Origin: Acidobacteriota bacterium
GTDB taxonomy: Bacteria > Acidobacteriota > Terriglobia > Acidiferrales > UBA7541
Direction: 5' to 3'
NCBI GenBank assembly: GCA_021818865.1
Contig: JAKASX010000025.1
Location: forward strand, 1 to 38,530
Length of the DNA stretch: 38,530 nucleotides
Shown: positions 8,071 to 13,320 of the stretch, one piece after another
Layout of the letters: each line of letters starts with the position of its first letter
Position numbering within the stretch: the stretch's first letter is position 1
The notes under the pieces: model-generated
What the model was told of the DNA's origin: nothing
Databases searched by the model: none
Seen by the model: only the letters and a program-made list of their open reading frames with translations
Position numbers and translations under genes: made by a program

Positions 8071-8501
8071 CAACGTTGCTTTACACGTGTAAGGCCTTCG
8101 GGCTCTTCGCGACGGTCACGATCATCCTGGCGGGTGTTTCGCGACTGATCGGGCACAAGAGGACGCTTCGCAGCTATCTGCGACGGGCCGCTCAGGAAGG
8201 CTACCTGCACCGCGTGCTCGTTGCGTTCGATCAATTCTGGAACGTGGTGCTTGGGGGCAACCCCGACGAAACCATCAGTTCGCGAGCGGCGCGATGGGCC
8301 GCGCGGCGGCAACGCGGGCTCTGGCTTTGGCGAATCGTCGCGCGCGCGATGGTCGCCTGGCTGGATTTCATACAGCCGGGACACGACGTCGGCGCACGCG
8401 CGGGAGATCTGGTCAGGGCCGAGGAAGTGGAGCGAACGGAGGCGGCGTCGCTACAGATCAGGGAAGACGATTCAACGTCATCGAATGGAAATTACCAGTG
8501 A
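8067..8501 (+). CDS. Small phage membrane-associated protein (DQ-x-x-N / G-G-x-P-D-E-T family)
   Basis: This 144-aa protein starts at GTG 8067, overlapping the previous stop. An N-terminal membrane segment (residues ~3-25) precedes a motif, FDQFWNVVLGGNPDETISSRAARWA. The motif is recognisable from small proteins in the lysis neighbourhood of many tailed phages ('D-Q-x-x-N-x-x-x-G-G-x-P-D-E-T-x-S-x-R'). Their molecular role is not established as far as I know. A second amphipathic helix (RIVARAMVAWLDFIQPGHD) and an acidic tail follow. The family and position support it as a true phage gene. Confidence 0.6.
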   Translation: MTTLLYTCKAFGLFATVTIILAGVSRLIGHKRTLRSYLRRAAQEGYLHRVLVAFDQFWNVVLGGNPDETISSRAARWAARRQRGLWLWRIVARAMVAWLDFIQPGHDVGARAGDLVRAEEVERTEAASLQIREDDSTSSNGNYQ

Positions 8502-8631
8502 TCGCAAAGAGCGAAAACACGCTGGCGTTCCGGCGAGCACTTTGACTCCATGGGAAATTGCGATTGGGTCAATCTGGGCGCGAAAGGACCGCGCTGAGCC
8601 GAGCAGCAGCCTAAGGAATGTGAAGGAATGA
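8485..8631 (+). CDS. Possible small phage ORF
   Basis: ATG 8485 opens a 48-codon frame (MEITSDRKERKHAGVPAST, ending SSLRNVKE) that overlaps the end of the previous gene by 17 bases and stops 8 bases before the tail-fibre-type gene. It fills an otherwise empty gap in a tightly packed operon. There is no clear ribosome-binding site and no recognisable motif, so it may not be translated. Confidence 0.25.
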   Translation: MEITSDRKERKHAGVPASTLTPWEIAIGSIWARKDRAEPSSSLRNVKE

Positions 8632-8638
8632 GACGCCA

Positions 8639-9784
8639 ATGCTGAACCTCGCAAGCCTCGGTTATCTGACGATTGACGATCCGGTGCTCTATGACTGGCT
8701 GGGAGGACTTGTCACGGCGTTCAACCAACTGCAACAGCAAATCGGCGTAGACGCAGCCCCGGCGCCCCAAGCAACAACGGGCCAGACGATTCCCGCGCCG
8801 GCCGCGCCTGCTTCGTTGGTGGCTAACGCAGCACGGGGGACCTTCAACATCGCGCTCGGTTCGAGCCCGGGAGCCGCACCTGGCATTCAATATTTCGTTG
8901 AAGTGGCAAGCGATCCGTCATTTCCCTCGTCCACCATGGTGTATCCCATCGGAACTACCCTGACCCTGTCACTGAACCTGGGCAATGTGACGCGATACTT
9001 TCGTGCAAGAGCAAAATACCCTTCTTCGGCCTATTCGCCATACACCTACATTGGGACGGCGGCAAACCCGACCGCGGTCACGGGCGGACTGGCCACTTCG
9101 AACGACATTCTGCAGAATCCGCCCTCCAATTCGGTGAACAACGCAACAGTGGATTCGATCGACGCGGGAAACGGCACGGCGACGATTCGTATCTACGGGC
9201 CCGGCGGCGTGGGCAGCTCTTGGACGCAAAGCTACGGGCAGGGGACGCGGACGTTCCCCACAGGCACAGTCAACGGTCTGGCTTATTCGACCTTGTATTA
9301 CTTGATCTGGGACACCGTGGGAGGAGCCTATTTGGCCTTCGCCTCGCTTCAGCAAACCGTCGCTGATCCCTATACTTTTTGCGGAAAAGTGACGACGGTG
9401 GCTTCCGGCGGGACGGGCGGGACTTCAGGCGGGGGCGGCTCGGACTGGGGCACGGGGGGCTGCACGGAGGTGGGAACGGAACTGAGCTTCCCCGAAAATT
9501 CGGAAGCGAGCCTGCAATTGGAAGAATGCCGGAAGTGGATAGAAATCGAACTGGAATCGGGGGCGCGAGTGGCTTTCGCGCCCGGCACGCTCGTTTCCGT
9601 TTTTCGCCGCGCGGAAGAATTGAAGCCGGGGGATTTGGTCGAAATCGGGCGGGAAGGCCGGGTGTCCGCTGTCCGGCAAGCGGCGCAGGCGTGGCGCGCT
9701 TCGCAAAGGATGGTTGTGCGAGTGAAACCGCAGGGCATTTATTGGGCCAACGGAATTCGCGTTCACAACATGAAACTGATTTAG
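8639..9784 (+). CDS. Phage tail/fibre-type protein with C-terminal Hint (intein-like) domain
   Basis: This 381-aa protein has a helical N-terminus (~1-35), a Pro/Ala linker, then two beta-rich regions (~65-250) resembling fibronectin-like fibre domains (YFVEVASDPSFPSS; TVNGLAYSTLYYLIWDT). A Gly/Ser hinge follows (SGGTGGTSGGGGSDWGTGG). From C275 to N377 lies a Hint-like domain. It has block A (C-T-E-V-G-T), a middle element (AEELKPGDLVEIG) and a block G ending (YWANGIRVHN), followed by just four residues (MKLI). The usual block B T-x-x-H appears to be replaced (FAPGTLVSV). Such domains self-cleave or attach a nucleophile; here that would release or modify the fibre end. Tail role is inferred; the Hint assignment rests on visible motifs. 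Confidence 0.7.
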   Translation: MLNLASLGYLTIDDPVLYDWLGGLVTAFNQLQQQIGVDAAPAPQATTGQTIPAPAAPASLVANAARGTFNIALGSSPGAAPGIQYFVEVASDPSFPSSTMVYPIGTTLTLSLNLGNVTRYFRARAKYPSSAYSPYTYIGTAANPTAVTGGLATSNDILQNPPSNSVNNATVDSIDAGNGTATIRIYGPGGVGSSWTQSYGQGTRTFPTGTVNGLAYSTLYYLIWDTVGGAYLAFASLQQTVADPYTFCGKVTTVASGGTGGTSGGGGSDWGTGGCTEVGTELSFPENSEASLQLEECRKWIEIELESGARVAFAPGTLVSVFRRAEELKPGDLVEIGREGRVSAVRQAAQAWRASQRMVVRVKPQGIYWANGIRVHNMKLI

Positions 9785-9831
9785 AAAGAGAGAACGCACG
9801 CCTGCTTCATGGCTGGCGGCAAGGACTCGTC

Positions 9832-10053
9832 ATGGCGAAAGAAATCACCAGAAGATTCGATCCGGCGGCCGCAGCCGTCTTCGTGACCATCGAGGACGAA
9901 TTGGGCGCACGCAGTGTCCACACGATCCAGGTGCTTCGCGCCGATGGCGCTCAGGAAGACGTCGAAGAGGTGGTGCGAAAGGCGATCGAGGAGGCCGCGG
10001 CTCGGGCTGAGAAAGTGAAATTGGCCTTTCGCGCGGCGGGCTGGAAAGGGTGA
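9832..10053 (+). CDS. Small phage hypothetical protein
   Basis: This 73-aa product has AAGGA about 6 bases before ATG 9832. The pattern is one beta-hairpin (AAAVFVTIEDELGARSVHTIQVLRADG) followed by a charged amphipathic helix (DVEEVVRKAIEEAAARAEKVK). No family is recognised. It is the last gene of the rightward late block. Confidence 0.5.
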   Translation: MAKEITRRFDPAAAAVFVTIEDELGARSVHTIQVLRADGAQEDVEEVVRKAIEEAAARAEKVKLAFRAAGWKG

Positions 10054-10109
10054 TCACTCTCCCGGCATAAATTTAAAGAGAAAGACCGACGCCGAAAGAC
10101 GAGCACTTC

Positions 10110-10135
10110 CTGGGCTGGATTTCCGCAGAGCCCAG
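10110..10135. terminator. Hairpin between convergent phage blocks
   Basis: A perfect 7-bp inverted repeat (CTGGGCT / AGCCCAG) with a 12-base loop lies in the only gap between the rightward late block and the leftward early block. There is no T-tract on either side, so a factor-independent terminator is only a possibility. Confidence 0.3.
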
Positions 10136-10195
10136 TGGCACGGAAGAATCGCACACCCCCAGACCGTTCCCGTCCCACCGATTTGATTCCCTCCT

Positions 10196-10810
10196 TCACG
10201 CAACCATCACCCGGCGGTAGAAACGTTCGACGCGGGCGGCGGTGCGCGCACGCACGCGCGTTCGCTTGATCTGGAGACACGGGGACCGAAACCCGAGCCG
10301 ACGGGCAATTTCCGCTCTGGAAAATCCTTCCTCAAGCAGACGCCCGATCATTCGCCACGTGGAATCGGCACGGACCAGGCGCGCCTCGTTCATCGCCTGG
10401 CTGGTGACGAGAAAAATTCGGCGTTCCGTTCTGGCGCGAATGCGCCGGCGCCTCCCCGTCTTGATCTGGTGAACGAGAGACTGCGGAACGCCGGAAATTT
10501 CCGCTACCGTCCGGCGGCCGATTCCGACACGAGAAAGCAACTTCAGATGACGGCGCGCGCGACCGGCCGGAATGACGCCGTTCCAGTCCCCCTCTTTGCG
10601 CGCGTGTACCCTCCAGCCTTCATAGCGTGCATTGGCCGCGCGACACGGCAAACAGCGACACCCACTCACGTACCTCAGACGCGAGCCGTGTGGTTTATCG
10701 TTCGCCACCGCCCAGAACGGTTTGGTGCATAGCGCGCTCACCGATTCGTTTCCCCCGCTCTCTCGTTGAAGGATTTCATCGAATATCGAGTTCCCTTTCT
10801 CCCGCACCAT
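10196..10810 (-). CDS. Phage helix-turn-helix DNA-binding protein with HG...GCRC..C motif
   Basis: This protein has up to 204 aa. Around residues 41-60 it carries HGSRLRYVSGCRCLPCRAA, the 'H-G-x-x-x-x-Y-x-x-G-C-R-C-x-x-C' zinc-knuckle-like element seen in many actinobacterial and other phage regulatory proteins. Two helix-turn-helix-like segments follow: GIGRRTVAEISGVPQSLVHQIKTG (~95-118) and EEGFSRAEIARRLGFRSPCLQI (~158-180). It is probably an early transcription regulator. ATG 10810 is used; GTG 10741, with a better purine-rich upstream, would give about 181 aa and keep all motifs. It is last in the leftward early operon. Confidence 0.65.
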   Translation of the reverse strand: MVREKGNSIFDEILQRESGGNESVSALCTKPFWAVANDKPHGSRLRYVSGCRCLPCRAANARYEGWRVHARKEGDWNGVIPAGRARRHLKLLSRVGIGRRTVAEISGVPQSLVHQIKTGRRRRIRARTERRIFLVTSQAMNEARLVRADSTWRMIGRLLEEGFSRAEIARRLGFRSPCLQIKRTRVRARTAARVERFYRRVMVA

Positions 10811-10855
10811 CCCGTGACGTATCGAACTGGCTCATCGGACGGATGCGCGTCTTTT

Positions 10856-11479
10856 TCAGGGTGGGCTCCGATCGGTGATCGCTCGATGGGCGTCTGGCGT
10901 ACCCTGCGTATGCGAAGGCACGACCGGATGGACCGCCAGAAAGAGGGCTTTCCTCCTTGCCAGTTGGCGAACAGGAAATGGGATTGGGCAGCGCAGGAAG
11001 GCTTCTTCTCCCGAGCGCTTTTCGGAAAAGGCGGAATCGAAGAGGGAATTCCCCGGAACGGCATCCGCCATAGACTGCTTCTTGAAAGATCTTCTTACGT
11101 TTCTCTTATCCTGGTCGCCGGGATGATCAAAGCGGTCATCCGGCTGATCATGCCGCCTATGCGAAGCGGACATTTGCACTGGGTTTTGCACAGGTTTATT
11201 CGGCGGGTTGTCCACAGAAAATCTCAGAATTTCCACACAGCCGCGGTTCCGGTCCCACAACAGATATCCCTTCCTTTCGAGCGAAGTAAGCAGCTTCCAG
11301 GCGGAGCCTGAGCTGATTCCCGCGGCAATCGCGAAGGAGCGCTGAGTGCCATACCATCGTCCGTTCGAAAAATCGGCCAATTGAAGAAGGAGTGTGAAAG
11401 CCCCGTGCTCGCTGAGGGTCATGCGGCCATTGCGAACGTGCTCGGCCAGGCCGCGACGCAATTTCACGAAGCCGTTCAT
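10856..11479 (-). CDS. Phage winged-helix protein, probable replication initiator type
   Basis: This 207-aa protein starts at ATG 11479, which overlaps the upstream stop (ATGA) and has a purine-rich ribosome-binding site (GGAAGGTGG). Residues ~1-85 form a winged helix: MNGFVKLRRGLAEHVRNGRM, TLSEHGAFTLLLQLADF, then SFAIAAGISSGSAWKLLTSLERKGYLLWDR as recognition helix plus wing. This arrangement is typical of phage replisome-organiser and replication-initiator N-terminal domains. The remaining ~120 residues are polar and low-complexity (HRRHDQPDDRFDHPGDQDKR) with no helicase or primase motif. A replication role is inferred from architecture and early-operon position; a transcription regulator is the alternative. 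Confidence 0.6.
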   Translation of the reverse strand: MNGFVKLRRGLAEHVRNGRMTLSEHGAFTLLLQLADFSNGRWYGTQRSFAIAAGISSGSAWKLLTSLERKGYLLWDRNRGCVEILRFSVDNPPNKPVQNPVQMSASHRRHDQPDDRFDHPGDQDKRNVRRSFKKQSMADAVPGNSLFDSAFSEKRSGEEAFLRCPIPFPVRQLARRKALFLAVHPVVPSHTQGTPDAHRAITDRSPP

Positions 11480-11829
11480 CGGGACCACCTTCCCTTGCGC
11501 GAAATGCGCGGCGAGAAAGACCGCTTGAGGACGAACGGCGCCGACGATTCCTCGGGTGGTCGGGATCGCGTCGGGTGAGCGTCCGCCGCTTGACGCGTGG
11601 ACGGGAATTTTCGCCGTACTCGGCAAACTCCGGGCAAGCAAGTCGGAGAAATCTGTGGATTTCCATGCGACGTAGGAGAGCCGACTTTACGGCCAGGTGC
11701 GGGAAACGCCACCCGCTTCGGGGAACCGCAGGATGCGCATTCGAACCAGCGCACTCCCCATTCGCGTCGTTCCCGTATGCCACCTCCACAGAAGGAACAG
11801 TGCAACATCGAAGCTTCGCTGACGAACAT
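11476..11829 (-). CDS. Phage zinc-ribbon protein
   Basis: This 117-aa protein starts at ATG 11829 with GAGGT about 6 bases upstream; ATG 11808 is an internal alternative. LHCSFCGGGIRERREWGVRWFECASCGS near the N-terminus is a classic four-Cys zinc ribbon (CxxC...CxxC). The rest is basic and Pro/Ser/Arg-rich (APFVLKRSFSPRISRKGRWSR), suggesting nucleic-acid contact. It is translationally coupled to the downstream winged-helix gene by ATGA overlap, which is good evidence that it is real. Confidence 0.55.
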   Translation of the reverse strand: MFVSEASMLHCSFCGGGIRERREWGVRWFECASCGSPKRVAFPAPGRKVGSPTSHGNPQISPTCLPGVCRVRRKFPSTRQAADAHPTRSRPPEESSAPFVLKRSFSPRISRKGRWSR

Positions 11830-11862
11830 GGACGCACCTCGCTTTCGGCCTGACTCGACCAA

Positions 11863-12105
11863 TCAGCGCGAAACCTGTTTTGCCACTCGCATCCACACCA
11901 CACACAAAGACGGCCACAGGCCTAGAAACACAATCACGACCCAAAGAGACAGCAAGACGAACAGGCAGACGGCCCGCGCCACCGGCCCGGACTCAGCAGC
12001 CTCCCGGGACCCATCGCTGGCAGACAGTGAGGGCGCGGAGTCAAAGCGGGCGCGCATGGCCGCAGGGCCGGAAGAGGAAGACTTGGCAACGGATTCAGGC
12101 GTCAT
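11863..12105 (-). CDS. Small early-operon membrane protein
   Basis: This 80-aa protein starts at ATG 12105 with GAGAGGTGG about 6 bases upstream. The N-terminal ~50 residues are hydrophilic (Ser/Ala/Glu-rich), then a strong membrane segment follows (residues ~54-76, VCLFVLLSLWVVIVFLGLWPSL), with a short basic tail. It is the first gene of the leftward operon, just downstream of the operator region. Possible roles include superinfection exclusion or host-membrane interference, but nothing in the sequence proves either. Confidence 0.5.
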   Translation of the reverse strand: MTPESVAKSSSSGPAAMRARFDSAPSLSASDGSREAAESGPVARAVCLFVLLSLWVVIVFLGLWPSLCVVWMRVAKQVSR

Positions 12106-12179
12106 GGCGAGCCACCTCTCGGTAAGGGGCAAGGGTGAAAGCGGGGCGAGGAGGAAAACATATAAAGTTTATAGTCAAG

Positions 12180-12237
12180 TCATTAATAACCACTAATGTA
12201 CACTGCATAATGTCATGTAAACACATTAATGTGTCAA
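12180..12237. promoter_or_regulatory. AT-rich early operator/promoter region with 14-bp palindrome
   Basis: Between the divergent early operon and the ribbon-helix-helix gene lies an AT-rich stretch in GC-rich surroundings. It contains a perfect 14-bp palindrome (acacattaatgtgt, 12221-12234) and more copies of the same half-site (taatgt / acatta) at 12194-12199 and 12208-12213, plus cattaa at 12181-12186. On the minus strand TTGACA (12237-12232) overlaps the palindrome and is followed 19 bases later by CATTAT, a plausible promoter for the leftward genes. The arrangement is what a repressor binding as stacked dimers would need. Confidence 0.6.
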
Positions 12238-12286
12238 GTGGGTTTTTTATCCTCGCCACTTCCGGTAGAGTTTTGAGCGGGTTCTC

Positions 12287-12682
12287 ATGGGCGAACACCG
12301 CGTCAATATCGGCGTCATGGCTCCTCCCGAACTCAAGCGGGAATTGCAGGAACAGGCGCGTTGCGAGGGCCGCACCACCAGCAACCTTTCCGAGCGCCTG
12401 CTCGCCTGGGCGATGAAGCAGGTCCGTCTGGCGGGGGATTCGCAAACGTTACTCGACTGGTCGGCGCGGCCCGTCGGCCGCGGTAGGGGGACTAGGACTA
12501 GCTCAGGAAGCAGAAGTCGGGGTATTTATCATGAAGTAACGATACCGGCCGAAGATTTTGCCCGAATGGCACGCGAAATGGCAGAACGGCCCCACGAGGG
12601 GGGCCATGAACAGCGTCCTGCAGTTTCCCAAGAAGACGAGGCGCGTCACCCAGGCCGACCTCGCCGAAGAGCGCATTCTTAG
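12287..12682 (+). CDS. Ribbon-helix-helix phage regulator (candidate repressor)
   Basis: This 131-aa protein has an N-terminus (HRVNIGVMAPPELKRELQEQ, then ARCEGRTTSNLSERLLAWAM) with the beta-strand, helix, 'G-R-T-x-S-x-L' turn, helix of Arc/MetJ-type ribbon-helix-helix DNA-binding domains (residues ~4-46). The remainder is polar, with a short strand (GIYHEVTIPAEDFARMARE) that might form a second ribbon. It diverges from the early operon across the palindromic operator, the usual position for an autoregulated repressor. The ribosome-binding site is weak (GAGCGG). Confidence 0.7.
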   Translation: MGEHRVNIGVMAPPELKRELQEQARCEGRTTSNLSERLLAWAMKQVRLAGDSQTLLDWSARPVGRGRGTRTSSGSRSRGIYHEVTIPAEDFARMAREMAERPHEGGHEQRPAVSQEDEARHPGRPRRRAHS

Positions 12683-12809
12683 AAAGCGAGCCATCCTGTG
12701 GTCCCGTTTATGGGAAAAGAAAAAGCGCCAGATTCGGGAATGTCTGCTCCAAGGTGGGGAGGTTGAAGAAGGCCCGTTGACGGCCGAACTTGACGTACGA
12801 GTTCACTAA
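12606..12809 (+). CDS. Small phage protein downstream of the RHH regulator
   Basis: This 67-aa product starts at ATG 12606 inside the preceding gene (77-base overlap in another frame), with a strong GAGGGGGG ribosome-binding site. It is helical and very basic in the first half (RILRKRAILWSRLWEKKKRQIRECL), then has GGEVEEGPLTAELDVRVH, a pattern seen in small phage proteins of unknown role. It could be a control or excisionase-like protein, but no motif settles this. Confidence 0.5.
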   Translation: MNSVLQFPKKTRRVTQADLAEERILRKRAILWSRLWEKKKRQIRECLLQGGEVEEGPLTAELDVRVH

Positions 12810-13143
12810 ACGGTGACCAGCACCGCAGCAATGATTTCGCTCGTGGCGGGCAGGAAATGTTTTTTAGTGGGGCCATAGCGTTCCCCTGTCCGGATAGCAA
12901 CGAGTCTATTCGAAACCCCTTCTTGCGGAGGGGAGGGTGTTTCTTGCCCCTGCTGGCTCGGGCGAGCCAACGGACGGATCATCATTCTATTTTTGTGCCC
13001 GGCTTTGGCGCAACAATTCGAGCAAACGTGCGCTCGTTTCTAGCCGCAACATGATTTCTTTCGGTATGATGAACACCGGCTAGATCAGCCTGGCGCAGTC
13101 ACGACGGCTGATCCACCACGAGTACCCGCATGTGCTTCACCGT
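12810..13143. other. Prophage-host junction, non-coding
   Basis: No credible gene is seen here. There is a compact 7-bp inverted repeat (tggctcg/cgagcca, 12954-12969) and a second 8-bp repeat (gatcagcc 13083-13090 / ggctgatc 13106-13113) with a 15-base loop, ending 30 bases before the tRNA. A TATGAT at about 13064-13069 could be the -10 box of the tRNA promoter, but no good -35 is seen. The prophage end should fall within this stretch. Confidence 0.4.
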
Positions 13144-13218
13144 TCCGGGGTCGGCTAACCGGTAGGCCACCAGACTTTGGATCTGGTTATCCTGGTTCGA
13201 GTCCAGGCCCCGGAACCA
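13144..13218 (+). tRNA. tRNA-Gln (UUG), CCA encoded
   Basis: All four arms fold. The acceptor stem is tccgggg/ccccgga (13144-13150 with 13208-13214), and the D arm is ggct/ggcc. The anticodon stem is ccaga/tctgg with loop ctttgga, giving anticodon TTG for CAA codons. The T arm is cctgg/ccagg with ttcgagt. The discriminator is A at 13215 and CCA is encoded at 13216-13218. Its 5' side faces the prophage, so it is not in the usual orientation for a tRNA 3'-end attachment site. Confidence 0.95.
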
Positions 13219-13320
13219 AAATCTTTTGGCGTCGAGCGATTCCCTGCCCTGCATGAATCCGCGTCCCGCTAGCCCGCCCTCCCATTCCCCGCTGAAACGG
13301 CAACGCGCCGCCACACCACA

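Larger units (their letters stand above)
52..12809. mobile_element. Prophage, right-hand part (late and early control regions)
   Basis: A run of closely packed, often ATGA-overlapping small genes includes a lytic transglycosylase, spanin-like and other membrane proteins, a very long structural protein with duplicated beta modules and a Hint-tailed fibre-type protein. It is followed by a leftward early module facing a ribbon-helix-helix gene across an AT-rich operator. This arrangement is typical of a tailed phage. No terminase, portal, capsid or integrase is visible, so the left part lies beyond the window, past the IS. The right boundary is placed after the last phage-like gene; host genes begin with the tRNA at 13144. 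The exact attachment site was not found. Confidence 0.8.

Noticed and set aside
9461-9784. A complete intein with a following extein
   Set aside because: Only four residues follow the terminal His-Asn and the domain is about 103 residues long, so it fits a Hint/bacterial-intein-like end domain rather than a splicing intein.
13144-13218. tRNA-Gln 3' end as the prophage attachment site
   Set aside because: The element lies on the 5' side, and no second copy of the tRNA 3' end is seen in the window.
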